NCBI RefSeq assembly: GCF_904849725.1
Contig: NC_058518.1
Coordinates: forward strand, 411,563,081 to 411,627,080
Direction of reading: 5' to 3'
Origin: Hordeum vulgare subsp. vulgare
Lineage: Eukaryota > Streptophyta > Magnoliopsida > Poales > Poaceae
DNA: 64,000 nt
The notes beneath the pieces were generated by a model that saw nothing but the letters and a program-made list of their open reading frames with translations, did not search any database and had not been told where the DNA came from. The first letter of the stretch is position 1; each line of letters starts with the position of its first letter. The translations under genes were made by a program, and so were the position numbers. Below, piece by piece: positions 10,610 to 21,994 of the stretch.

Positions 10610-11581
10610 ATGGTGTTCACCAGGTTGAACCGTGCCCCTGCTCATGAGCAAGGTGAGGGTAGTCAAGCGTCGCAGGAAGACCTGCCTCACCCACCTTCTC
10701 TGGTAGAAGTGATGCTTGAGGCAGAAAGAAACAAAAGAGAGACCAACCGACTGCTAGAGCGTATTGAGCAGAATACGGCTCGACAGCCTAGGAATGCTGC
10801 AGTGTCCCTCAATGACTTTGTGAAGCTGAATCCTCCAAAGTTTCATCATTCCGTCGATCCCCTCGACGCTGATGACTGGCTGTGCAGCATCTCACGCAAG
10901 ATTCGCTCGGCGAATGTGTCTGAGGCCGACAAGGTGACCTTTGCGGCGTATTTCCTGGAGGGACCCGCCAATCTATGGTGGGAGAATTTTGAAGCTATGC
11001 GTCCCGCTGAACCAGTGGCCACATGGGCAGACTTCAGTGCAGCTTTTCGTCTGCACCATATTCCAGAGGGCCTGATGGACAGAAAGAGAGAGGAGTTCTG
11101 TGCCTTCACTCAGGGCAAGTTGTCTGTGGATGCCTATAGCCGCGAGTTCGGTAACCTCGCCCGCTATGCAACAGAGGAGGTGTCTACTGACGCCAAGAAG
11201 CAAGCAAGATTCCGTAAGGGTCTGAGCCCTGAGCTCCGTCGAGACCTGCGCCTCCATGAGTGTGCAAGTTTTCAAGCCTTGGTCAACAAAGCGATCAGTG
11301 CGGAGACTGGTCATTCTGACTTCGAAGCCACAAGGAAGCACTTCCGTGACTTCGACTCGTCTTCTAGCTCCGCATTTCCAAAACGTAGGCTGTGGGTTCC
11401 AAACAGTTCTCTGCCGCCAAGATACACTCCGAGGCCATCCTACGTGGCGCCTCAGACGAATCAGGCCAACCCTCCAGCAAAAGCTTATGGTGGTCCAGCT
11501 AGCAATGCTGCACCACGTGCCAACCAGGTGATACGCTACAAGTGTGGAGAACCAGGGCATTATTCCCATGAGTGTCCTTAG
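10610..11581 (+). pseudogene. gag: Element C gag
   Basis: The frame begins MVFTRLNRAPAHEQGEGSQ and ends at a TAG at 11579-11581. It has the retrotransposon-gag core (NPPKFHHSVDPLDADDW, then FAAYFLEGPANLWWENF, then YSREFGNLARYA) and a C-terminal zinc-knuckle region CGEPGHYSHEC. The first Cys of the usual CX2CX4HX4C knuckle is an Arg (CGC codon) here, so the finger is probably damaged. The product would form the cytoplasmic particle that packages element RNA. Pol continues in the same frame after the TAG, so gag and pol were one polyprotein; the TAG right after the knuckle is either a nonsense mutation or, less likely, a read-through site. Confidence 0.9.
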
Positions 11582-14500
11582 AATGTGGGTGCCAAGCAAC
11601 CCGGAAAGTCCGTCGGGCAAGCCAAGTCGGGCAAAGCGTTCTACGTGAAGCCAACTCCTGCACGTGGCCGTGTGAACTATGTGTCAGCAGAAGAAGCTGC
11701 AGAGGATCCCGACGTCATGCTGGGTACGCTTCTTGTTAATCATCACCCAGCGTCCGTTCTCTTTGACACTGGATCTTCTCATTCCTTCATTTCAGAAAGT
11801 TATGCACAGTTGCATAACATGTCATTTTGTGATATGCCAATCCCATTGGTCGTCCAAACCCCTGGTAGTAAATGGCAAACCTCTAGGATAACCTATGACA
11901 ATGAAATTCTAGTAGACAGGCTAGTTTTTCTAGCCTCATTGATAGCATTGAAATCTTCGGATATTAACATCATCTTGGGCATGGACTGGATGTCAGCTCA
12001 CTATGCCAAGATTGATACTCATTCTAGAAATGTCCAGCTTACCCATCCCTCGGGTGAGATAGTAAATGTCTCTACTCGAGCTGCCAAATGCCAACTCTAT
12101 TCCCTAAATGCCAACCCCCTTCCGGAACTTGAAGACATTCCGGTAGTCCGTGACTTCCCGGATGTTTTTCCAGAGGAACTGCCAGGAATTCCACCTGACA
12201 GAGATGTAGAGTTTGTGATAGATCTTGTTTCGGGAACTGTTCCAATAGCCAGAAGACCTTATAAGATGGCACCCCTGGAGCTAGCCGAACTTAAGAAGCA
12301 ATTAGATGAGGCCTTGAACAAGGGTTTCATTCGTCCTAGCTCTTCTCCTTGGGCTTGTCCCGTCCTCTTCGTCAAGAAGAAAGACGGAACGGATCGGATG
12401 GTTGTAGATTACCGACCAGTTAACCTGGTCACCATAAAGAACAAGTATCCGCTCCCCAGGATCAACGATCTGTACGATTAGCTCGCTGGATCCTCAGTCT
12501 TCTCCAAAATGAATTTGAGGATGGGATACCATCAAATCAAGATTAAGAACGGGGACATTCCAAAAACGGCTTTTGTTACTCGTTATGGCCAATATGAGTA
12601 CACCGTTATGTCCTTCGGTTTAACCAACGCCCCAGCCACCTTCTCTCGGCTGATGAATTCAATCTTTATGGAGTATTTGGATAAATTCGTCGTAGTATAC
12701 CTCGATGATATCTCATCTACTCAAAGAATGAACAAGAACATGCCGAGCATCTAAGGCTGGTATTGATGAAAGTTCGAGAGCATCGCCTTTATGCCAAATT
12801 TTCAAAATGTGAATTCTGGTTACCAGAAGTGACCTATCTAGGCCACGTAATCTCTGGTAAGGGTATTGCTGTCAATCCCGAGAGAGTTCAAGCTGTCCTT
12901 GATTGGACTCAACCTGAATCGGTTAAGCAAGTTAGGAGTTTTCTTGGTCTAGCGAGCTATTGTCGCCGCTTTGTCGAGAATTTCTCCAAGGTTGCAAAGC
13001 CTCTAACTCAACTCCTCAAGAAAGATAAAAAGTTCGAGTGGACACCACAGTGTGAGCATAGTTTTCAGGAACTAAAAAGACGCCTGACTTCCGCACCTGT
13101 GTTGCTACCACCAGATTTTTCGAAGGACTTTGTTATCTATTGCGACGCCTCGCGACAAGGATTAGGTTGCATTCTCATGCAAGATCGTCATGTGATCGCA
13201 TACGCATCTCGACAGTTGCGTCCACATGAGGATAATTATCCCACACACGACCTTGAGCTTGCAGCTGTGGTCCATGCACTAAAAACCTGGCGACATTACC
13301 TTTTGGGTAATCGTTGCGAAATATTCACTGATTACCAAAGTCTGAAGTATATCTTCACCCAGCCGGATTTGAATCTCAGGCAAAGACGGTGGGTTGAGTT
13401 GATCTCGGATTACGACTTAGGGATAACTTACACCCCGGGGAAGGCCAATGTTATGGCCGATGCACTAAGTCGTAAATCTTATTGTAACAATTTGATGCTA
13501 CAACAAGGTCAACCACATCTCCATGAGGACTTTCGGAAGTTGAATCTTCATATTGTTCCTCAAGGATTCCTTTCTACCCTGGTGGCGAAGCTTACTCTTA
13601 AGGATCAAATTATAACTGGCCAAAAGCGTGACAAGGGTATATCACGGATCAAGGAGAATTTTTTTAGCGGAAACGCTAAAGAATTCTCCATGAATGATCA
13701 AGGTGTTGTGTTCTTCCAGAATCGTTTAGTGGTTCCTAAGAACCCACCTCTAAGGCAGTTAATCCTTAAGGAGGCTCATGATTCTCCTCTCACCATTCAT
13801 CCCGATAGTACTAAGATGTATCAGGACCTACGCCAGAGGTTCTGGTGGACTAGGATGAAGAGAGAAATTGCTGAGTTAGTTGCTAACTGCGACGTTTGTC
13901 GTCGAGTTAAGGCAAAACATCAAAGGCCTGCTGGCACCCTTCAACCTTTAGCTATTCCTGAATGGAAAGGGGATAAAGTTAGCATGGATTTCATTACCGG
14001 ATTTCCCAAGACCAAGAAAGGAAATAATGCTATCTTTGTGGTCATTGACCGTCTTTCCAAAGTGGCTCATTTTCTTCCTGTTCGTGAGAGTATAACAGCT
14101 AGCCAGCTAGCAGAGTTATATATCTCTCGAATAGTGTCTCTTCATGGTGTTCCCTTGGAAATTAACTCGGACCGTGGAAGTATCTTTACTTCTCGCTTCT
14201 AGAGAAGTTTTCAGAATGCCATGGGGACTCACTTATCTTTTAGCACTGCTTTCCATCCTCAATCAAGTGGTCAAGTAGAAAGAGTAAATCAAATCCTAGA
14301 AGATATGCTCCGAGCCTGTGTTATTTCGTTCAGTATGAATTGGGAGAAATGCCTTCCATTCGCTGAATTCGCTTATAACAATAGTTATCAATCAAGCTTG
14401 GGGAGAGCCCCTTTTGAAGTTCTCTATGGACGAAGATGTCGAACCCCTCTTAATTGGTAAGAAACCGGAGAGAGGCAACTCTTTGGCCCGGACATGATCC

Positions 14501-15081
14501 AGGATGCAGAAGAGCAGGTTCGCATTATTCGTGAAAATTTGAAAACAGCCCAGTCTCGTCAAAAGAGCCAATATGATCGTCATCATAAGGCTGTGACCTT
14601 TGAAATTGACGAGAAGGCTTACCTTCGGGTTACACCTTTGAAGGGTACCCATCGTTTCGGTATCAAGGGCAAGTTGGCTCCTCGTTACATTGGTCCTTTT
14701 AGCATTCTTGCCAAACGAGGAGAAGTTGCCTACCAGTTGGAACTTCCTCCGCATCTTTACAAGGTTCATGATGTTTTCCACGTCTCGCAACTCAGGCGTT
14801 GCTTTTCGGATCCTATCCGTGAAGTGGACCACGAAACGCTTGATCTACAAGATAACCTTTCCTACCGAGAATACCCCGTGCGTATTCTTGATCAAGCAGA
14901 GCGTACCACTCGACGTCGAAACCTCAAGTTTCCTAAAGTTCAATGGTCAAATCATTCTGAAAAGGAGGCAACTTGGGAAAGAGAGGATCGTCTCCGACTT
15001 GAATATCCTGCGTTATTCCCGACGACTTCTAAATCTCGGGACGAGATTCTTTTGAGTGGGGGTGAGTTGTCACATCCCTAA
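11582..15081 (+). pseudogene. pol: Element C pol: protease, RT, RNase H, integrase, chromodomain
   Basis: The frame continues that of gag. Protease: [55 protein letters not shown] and YLDD. RNase [24 protein letters not shown] and VMADALSR. Integrase: a zinc finger near [11 protein letters not shown], then Asp in SMDFITGFP, Asp in NSDRGS and Glu in GQVERVNQILE. GPFSILAKRG and VFHVSQLRRC follow, then a C-terminal chromodomain around VRILDQ...VQWSNHSEKEATWE. Breaks: TAG 12479-12481, a one-base loss near 12709 beside the YLDD box, TAG 14200-14202 and TAA 14458-14460. The chromodomain implies targeting to heterochromatin. The final TAA (15079-15081) lies inside the 3' LTR. Confidence 0.95.
15053..15067 (+). 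promoter_or_regulatory. Element C polypurine tract
   Basis: GAGTGGGGGTGAGT immediately precedes the 3' LTR and would prime plus-strand synthesis. It lies within the last codons of pol. Confidence 0.8.
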
Positions 15082-18000
15082 CCCTTAAGCAAGATAGCAT
15101 TGTGCTCATGTCTTCTTTGCATTTGCATCTAAGAAGTTTCAACAAAAACAACAAAGTGGCAAAGGAAAAACTCAAAACCCTAGCCACCATTTCAATTAAA
15201 GGAAATCTCAAACTAGTTCAAAATCAATGAACCCAAAATGGCCTCAAGAAATGTTCAAACTTTCTGATAAATCATGAAAGTAAATGAGCATTGGAGAAAA
15301 CTATTTTCTTGACACTTTAAGCATTTTAAATAAATGCAAAAGCCACAGGTTTCAAATTTGAAAATTGAAATCACAAACTATAATTTTCCAAAAATGTTGA
15401 AAACCTTGGAAATGAGTGGGGATATTATAACAATTATTTCAGGAGGTCTAAAATAGTTTTTACTTTTTGTTTTGGAGCTGAATTAATTAGCAATACAATA
15501 ATTAGCAAAACAGAAAAATAAAAACAGAGAAAATGGGAAAAAGCTTACCTGTCGCCCAAGCCTGGCCCGGCCCATCTCCCCGCTCGTCCCCTCCCTCGCG
15601 CCAGTAGGAAGCAGGAGGTGGCCGCCGCCTCCTACGGCGCGGCCACGCACCTGCGTGCCTGCCTGGCGGCCGCCTCGCGCTGGCGACGACGGGGATAAGC
15701 TCCCCAGAACCTCCCCTATCCATTCCCCGCCTCGGTTCTCCTCCTCCGCCCAGATCTCCTCCCCCTCCTTGCTGCCGCCATTAGAGCCGAGCTCGAGCTC
15801 GAGCTACCCGTGCCCCTGTCCATAGGATTCCCTCCCAGAGCACGCCTTTAGCTCCGCCTCGTCGCCCTGGTCATCTCTGCAGAAGCCGAAGCTTCCTCGA
15901 GCCCTGCAACGCCCGCAACGCCGTCGTCTTCCACCTCCGGCCGCCGGACCTCTCCCGTCGATTCGTCGCCCCCAGGCCTTCCCCGAGCCGTCTAAGCTCT
16001 GCTCTGCACTCCCCGTGAGCATGCGGTCGTTTCCCCTAAGTTTCCCCGTCGATCCTCTCCTCTAGCTCTAGTTTCACCGGGGCCCGACGAGGACCGCCGC
16101 TGCCGCTCGTCGCCGGTAGCCCTCCGATGATCAGCTCGTCCTTCTGAGGGCACCAGCAGCTCCAGGACGACGCGTAGATGCCGTAGCAGCTAAGAACCGA
16201 GCGTAGATCCCCCTGATTCAAAGACCCCGAGGACGCCCGAGCTTCGGCCGCCGCTCAGGCTCGTCGCCGACGCCTCTTCCGGCGACCCTAGCCTCCCCAG
16301 TTGGTCCTGCCAGATCGGCCACTTCGCGAGCATGCTGTAGCTGCCAACCGCGTGCGTTTTGGTGCTGTGCAGCGCCGTCTAGGTCACCTCCGGCGAGCCC
16401 TCCGCCGCGGGTCTGGTCGCCGGCGACCACCCTCCGGTGGCCGTCGACGTGGCCGACCATTACGGCGTAATCGCCCTCCCCTCAGTCGGTGACAGAGGGC
16501 CCCACGCCTGGTCAAACCCCAATTAGGGGCTGGTCATTGCGGGATTAGTCCCAGAGAGGCTGACCAGTGGGGCCCCCCTGTCAGGTTTGACCTGAACAGG
16601 TCGGCTGACCTGCTGACGTCAGCCTGATGCAATAAACAGAATTTCCAGTATAGAAATAATTCAGGAAATTGCTAAAAATTGTAAAAATCATAGAAATTAA
16701 TCTGTAACTCCAATGAAAATAATTTATATATGAAAAAGTATCAGAAAAATTCAAGGATTCTGATTATGCTATTTTCAACTATGTTTGAAAAAGTTACAGA
16801 ACCCTAAATTTTGAAATAAGGAATAATTCAATTCTTTTAATCACCTTATAAATGGAATTTGCAAAAGTATTCAAATTTCATTATATATGCAATGATCACA
16901 CACTGCCCTAAGTACAAATCAGTATCATAACATGACAATTCTTGCATGTTAACATCAAGATGAACCGAGCATCAGGTCGAATCAATTAAACCGATATCCG
17001 AGAATACCCGTTTGAATTGCTATTCGAATATGATTCAAATCAACTCTAAACCTATTACATGTTGAAAATAATAACTTATCACCTTGCATTCTCATGCCAT
17101 GCTCATGCATCATTTTGAGTGCATATGATTGTTATTGAATGTTGCCATTCATTTCGGTAGGCTCCGCACCCCCGGATTCCACCGAATATCCGTCTCACGG
17201 ATATCGTTCCTCCTCTGAGCAACAAGGCAAGCAACCCTTTTGATCATCCCGATAACTCCTATGTTCTTGCTCCTGCACCTATTTATTGCATTAGGATCAA
17301 ATGCTTCAACTGCTTTTGCCACGATAGTTGGACCCACTTCCTTTGCATGACTTAACCTTGTCACAGTAAATAGCCGAACCTTGCAACCTAGCATACCTGG
17401 TAGTTGCTTGAGCTATGATGTGCCTTATCCTGCTATGCATGCTATGCTTAGAGTTGTGTATGGTCTGTCATCTGGGAGATGAACAGAAATTTGGAATGTG
17501 TTCGGTGAGCAAAGGTTGTGTGTTGAACTTGATTTGGAAAGGTACCGGTGAAAGGCTGTGTAGGAGTACATGGCGGGTTGTTTCATTGGAACCGTCCTTA
17601 GAAACTGAGTTCGGTGTATGTAATCCAAGACTAGATACTACCACATGCTGGGCCCTGAAATATGACCCCGCTCGGCCTATTAATCGTGTAGTACTCAGTC
17701 CAGGAGTTGCAAGTAGTTTCTGGTGTTTATAGTAATGCTGGAGGCCGTGCATGGTGCTGACCTAAGAGGTGGACCGTGATGCGGTAGGCAGTGGCACGGT
17801 GTACCAAGTGGCACCCATATGGTGGGCTTGGGAACCCTGCGCACATCTTTTGAGGCCGTGGCTGAAACCTCGGCCGAACTTCCGTACGGGTTACTCTCAG
17901 ATAGGCGATAAACCTGGACTAGGTACTAGTGTGGTTAACGGTCGTGGCCGACTCCCTCGCTGGGCTTCCGCTTGAAGGTTGTCGAGGTGCATGACGTGCA

Positions 18001-19223
18001 CATGGCGATAAGTGGCGGAAGCGTGTGTGACGAAGTACACCCCTGCAGGGTTATGATCTATTCGAATAGCCGCGTCCGCAGATATGGACTACTTGGAGAC
18101 ATATGTTGTTCATAGATAACTTCAATGGCTACTCATAAAATTGTCAAGATAAGCGTGAGTGTCGTGGACAACATTTCCGTATGGAGACGGAATGATTCCA
18201 CGATAGTGTATTGTTGTGGTGTTAGTGGACTCGTGTGCGAGAAATCAAGTTGTCAAAACTAATTTCAAAATGCAAGTTATCTAGCCACGAGTCAAATGCT
18301 GGCTTTCCGCATGAAACCCCACAATACTCTTTGATACCTTGCATGAGTAGTTAGATCTCCTAAAGTCTTGTTGAGTACCTTCGTACTCATGTTTGCTTAT
18401 TAAATGTTGCAGAGGTTGATAATGACCCTAATGGAGGGTTCTTCATAGACATCGACGACGACGAGTAGCTGGTGTCCCAGCTACGATCTGGCCCTACGTC
18501 GGCTCTGTAGTATAGTCAGGCCATGTGCCTTCTAGCTGCACTGTCTGTACCCAGACAGTTTATAACTCTTCCGTTGGCTTGTATTGTATGACTGCTATTA
18601 AGGGTCGTGAGACCCTTAATGCGTAATATTATGTGTGTGGCTCTTCCGAGCCTCTTAAATAAAGCTTGTATGTTTATGGTTATGTTGTGATGCCATCGAT
18701 GTATCTATACATATCGGTATGCCATGCGTACGTGTGTCGTACTTGGTATGTATGGGGTTCGAATACCTAGTCGTGAACTTTAGTAGCACTCCTTACAAGG
18801 AAATGCCCTTTTGTGATCCAATGAGCCTTGGTAGTTCGCTACTGCTCCGGACACATTGGTTGACCGGCATGTGTCCTTCTTAGCTGCTGTGTCTGTCCCC
18901 TTTGGGGAAATGTCACGCGATGTAATGGAGTCCTTGTAGCTTGCTACGATGCGTCTACATTCGCCGATGACCGACACCTGCTTTGTTGGGTCATGTATGC
19001 CTGTCCTTGTGCGGTACTGCCACTTTGGTTTATGACTAGACATGTCGATCCGGGTTCTTTGACATTGCATTGCTAGCGATACTATCGCATACGTGAGTCA
19101 AAAGACGCAAACGGTCCCGGCTAAGGTAAGGCTGCAGCCGTGGAGTTAACCGTCCGTGAGACCACAAAGGGATGCGATGGGTTACAGGCTAGATTCCTAT
19201 GGCTTAGGATCGGGGTCCCGACA
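15068..19223 (+). repeat. Element C 3' LTR (4156 bp)
   Basis: This is the second copy of 4902-9057, ending GGGTCCCGACA at 19223. The first 14 bases supply the end of the pol reading frame. It keeps the perfect ten-base stem at 18597-18620 that the 5' copy has lost. The TSD GGGAA follows at 19224-19228. Confidence 0.96.
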
Positions 19224-20239
19224 GGGAAATCGTCGCCATCGTCATCACCAACACTCCTCTCATCGGAGGGGACTCGTCACCATCAACATCTTCATCAGCA
19301 CCATCTCATCTCCAAACCCTAGTTCATCTCTTGTAACCAATCTTCATCTCGCGACAACGATTGGTACTTGTAAGGTTGCTAGTAGTGTTGATTACTCTTT
19401 GTAGTTGATGATACTTGGATTACTTGGTGGAAGAGTTTATGTTCAGATCCTTGATGCTACTCATTACACCGCTGATCATGATTATGATTATGCTTTGTGA
19501 GTAGTTACTTTTGTTCCCCAGGACATGGGATAAGTCATGCTAATAATAGTCATGTGAATTTGGTATTCGTTCGGTATTTTGATATGTTGTATGTTGTTTT
19601 TCCTCTAGTGGTGTTATGTGAACGTCGACTACATAATACTTCACCATTATTTTGGCCTAGAGGAAGGCATTGGTAAGTAGTAAGTAGATGATGGATTGCT
19701 AGAGTGACAGAAGCTTAAACCCTAGTTTATGCGTTACTTCGTAAGGGGCTGATTTGGATCCACTAGTTTAATGCTATGGTTAGACTTTGTCTTAATTCTT
19801 CTTTCATAGTTGTGGATGCTTGCGAGAGGGGTTAATCATAAGTGGTATGCTTGTCCAAGTAAGGGAAGTACCCAAGCGCCGGTCCACCCACATATCAAAC
19901 TATCAAAGTAATGAACGCAAATCATATGAACATGATGAAACTAGCATGACAGAACTTCCCATGTGTCCTCGGGAGCGTTTTTCCTCCTATAAGACTTTGT
20001 CCAGGCTTGTCCCTTGCTACAAAAGGGATTGGGCCACTTTGCTGCACCGTTGCTACTTTTGTTACTTGTTGCTTGCTACGAATCATATCACCACACAATC
20101 ACTTGTTACCGACAATTTCAGTGCTTGCAGATTTTTCCTTGCTGAAAACCACTTGTCAGATCCTTCTGCTCCTCGTTGGGTTCGACACTCTTACTTATCC
20201 AAAGGACTACGATTGATCCCCTATACTTGTGGCTCATCA
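19224..20239 (+). repeat. Element A 3' LTR, second segment
   Basis: After the duplicated GGGAA the A-family LTR resumes (AATCGTCGCCATCGTCATC) and ends GTGGCTCATCA at 20239. Solo LTR M matches it along its length. A 162-codon frame at 19820-20308 crosses the LTR end and has no known motif. Confidence 0.93.
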
Positions 20240-20423
20240 ACAACCCCTTTATCGCGTTGGGTGCAAGTTTGTTTATTTTTGCGCAGGTGCATTGGTGCCT
20301 TATCTTGATACTCCTATTGGATTGATACCTTGGTTCTCAAACTGAGGGAAATACTTATCGCTACTTTGCTGCATCACCCTTTCGTCTTCAAGGGAAAAAC
20401 CAACGCAAGCTTGAGAAGTAGCA
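20240..20423 (+). repeat. Element B 5' LTR, 3'-terminal 184 bp
   Basis: It matches 27129-27312 of the 3' LTR over 184 bases with about 11 differences (6%). It ends GAGAAGTAGCA. The rest of this LTR lies left of the window, displaced by element A. Confidence 0.92.
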
Positions 20424-20436
20424 AGAAGAATTTCTG

Positions 20437-20454
20437 GCGCCGTTGCCGGGGAGT
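20437..20454 (+). promoter_or_regulatory. Element B primer-binding site (tRNA-Asp type)
   Basis: TGGCGCCGTTGCCGGGGA lies 13 bases after the LTR end. It is the Athila-group primer site and is intact here. Confidence 0.92.
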
Positions 20455-20687
20455 ATTCAAGTGAAGCATATCCAAGTAACTATCCAAACTCATCTCTTGC
20501 ATTTACATTATTTGCCTCTTGCCTCTCGTTTTCCTCTCCTCCACTTCTAAAACGATTTTCCGAAAATACCAAAATGATTTTCCTTTTTATTAGCTCTTCT
20601 TCCGTTCGCCTTTTTGTTGCTATGTTTGCTTATGTTGCCATGTGCCTTCTATTTGCTTGCATCTTCGCTTGCTAAAAATCTATTGAT

Positions 20688-21204
20688 ATGGATCCTCATC
20701 CACTTTCTAATCTTTTCAAAAGACCAAATTATGATGAACAATTTGCTAGTGAGTTGACTGCACTTGACTATCTCTATGGAGTTTTGTTTGAAAATCATGA
20801 ATCTGAAAATTTTGATGAAGTGTTGAAAGAAGAAAATTATAAAGTGGTTCATGATATCTGCTTGAATGAAAAACATGATTGTCATGTTGTTAGTATGAAT
20901 TTTCTGAATATCTATGATGCTAATGATATGCAAAACCACAAGCTTGGGGATGCTATGCTTGATGAAGATGATATTTTTTTGTTTCCCAAGTTTTGGTGAT
21001 GACCCTTATGCTATAATTGATCATGAAAAGAATGCTTTCTGTGATAGTTATATTGCAAGATTACTTCATGATGTTGCTGAAAATTACTATGATAGAGGAA
21101 CATATTCTTTTACATATTGCAATAATATCAAGCTTCCTCTCCATGTGTTCAACGTTTTGAAGTTATGCTTGTTTTGCCTTCCTATGTTAGATAATTCTTG
21201 TTAA
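20688..21204 (+). pseudogene. Element B acidic ORF of unknown function
   Basis: An ORF starts MDPHPLSNLFKRPNYDEQF. It runs in one frame to 20999, but from about 20975 the homologous reading appears in another frame and ends at 21204, the shift lying at a T7 run. The product would be about 170 residues, rich in Asp, Glu, Asn, His and Tyr, with a hydrophobic Leu/Phe/Cys-rich C-terminus. It shows no gag, zinc-knuckle, protease or nuclease motif. It stands exactly where gag begins in the related element J, followed by the same stem-loop region, so it appears to replace gag-protease in this lineage. I do not recognise a function, and the gene may be an internally deleted form of a longer one. Confidence 0.55.
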
Positions 21205-21337
21205 CATAAATTGTTTGCCCACAAAATCCCTATGCATAGGAAGTGGGTTAGACTTAAACGTGTTTTTTTTCCATTGATGATGCTCTTCTGCATACATCAA
21301 CTACGAATTTTTATGTGAGCATCATTGAAATCGTTAA

Positions 21338-21385
21338 GCCTAGCTAGGCGTGTTAAACGATAACACTTGTTGGGAGGCAACCCCA
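21338..21385 (+). ncRNA. Conserved three-hairpin element (B copy)
   Basis: Three hairpins follow one another: the palindrome GCCTAGCTAGGC (21338-21349), GTGTTA/TAACAC around AACGA, and TTGGG/CCCC(A) around AGGCAA (21367-21385). The same run follows the coding region in J (61624-61672) and G (about 48058-48103), with paired substitutions in the second stem. Probably a cis-acting RNA structure. Confidence 0.5.
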
Positions 21386-21994
21386 TGAATAAATTTATTT
21401 TTGCTTTTCACTTTCTGTTTTGTTGAGTCCACACCATCATGATTCTGTTATGATTGTGTTTTTTATCTTTTAATTAGTGTTTGTGCCAAGTAGAACCTTT
21501 ATGATTAGTTTGGTGATAGTTGTTTAATCATGCTGAAAAAGACAGAAACTTTGTGCTCAAGAAATTATTTTTAATTCCTATCCATAAAGAGGTTTTGAGT
21601 TGATTCTTTTTGCTGCTGGTTTATATGCAAATTTCCCTAATTTTCATAATTTTGAATAATTTTTGCGATAGTAGAGGTATACGAAATATACAGATTCCCA
21701 CAGACTGTTCTGTTTTTGACCGATTCTGTTTTTCCTGTGTTGATTACTTATTTTGATGAAACTATGGTTAGTATCGGGGTGTACGAGCCATGGAAAAGGG
21801 AAAATACAGTAATGTAATATCAATCTAAATGGAAATCAAGTTTAAAAAAGTACCTAAAAGGTTGGTAGTTTGTTTTCTTATGCTAATGATATCACGAGTT
21901 TCTGTTTAAGTTTTGTGTTGTGAAGTTTTCATGTTTTGGGTGATGTTCGTATGGACAATGGAACAAAGAGTGGAAAGAGCTAAATCTTGGGGAT
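21386..21994 (+). other. Element B interior, non-coding, left of solo LTR D
   Basis: Six hundred bases with no motif-bearing ORF. They match element J 61673-62270 in order (CACACCATCAT, CAAGTAAAACC-like, GTTTTCATGTTTTGGGTGATG). They end in TAAATCTTGGGGAT, where D inserted. Confidence 0.7.

Larger units (their letters stand above)
4902..19223 (+). mobile_element. Element C: complete Tekay-type Ty3/gypsy chromovirus retrotransposon (14,322 bp)
   Basis: The element is bounded by the TSD GGGAA (4897-4901 and 19224-19228) and by LTRs running TGTCACATCC...CCGACA. Order: 5' LTR, tRNA-Met-type primer site, extra ORF, gag, protease, RT, RNase H, integrase, chromodomain, polypurine tract, 3' LTR. The order of domains and the chromodomain place it in the Tekay/Del branch. 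Its length and 4.2-kb LTRs recall the barley BAGY-1 group, but I could not check this. The coding frame has only a handful of stops and one frameshift, and LTR divergence is about 1.8%, so it is the youngest datable insertion here. Confidence 0.96.
1..20239 (+). mobile_element. Element A: Athila-like Ty3/gypsy retrotransposon, 3' half, split by element C
   Basis: The window opens inside the pol of an Athila-type element. It continues through RNase H, integrase, a small env-position ORF, a non-coding tail, a polypurine tract and a 3' LTR ending at 20239. Bases 4902-19223 are a later insertion (element C), plus a duplicated GGGAA. The 5' LTR, gag, protease and most of RT lie left of the window. 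The flank from 20240 is the middle of element B's LTR, so A inserted into B. Only the right copy of A's TSD is visible (probably ACAAC, 20240-20244). No chromodomain follows the integrase, which fits Athila rather than the chromoviruses. Confidence 0.9.

Noticed and set aside
10973..11620. A 215-codon antisense frame over element C gag
   Set aside because: It mirrors the sense gag frame, has no motif, and antisense open frames are expected from the codon bias.
19820..20308. A 162-codon frame at the end of A's LTR with a counterpart in solo LTR M (50820-51251)
   Set aside because: It crosses the LTR end into element B and is broken in H. Similarity follows from shared LTR descent.
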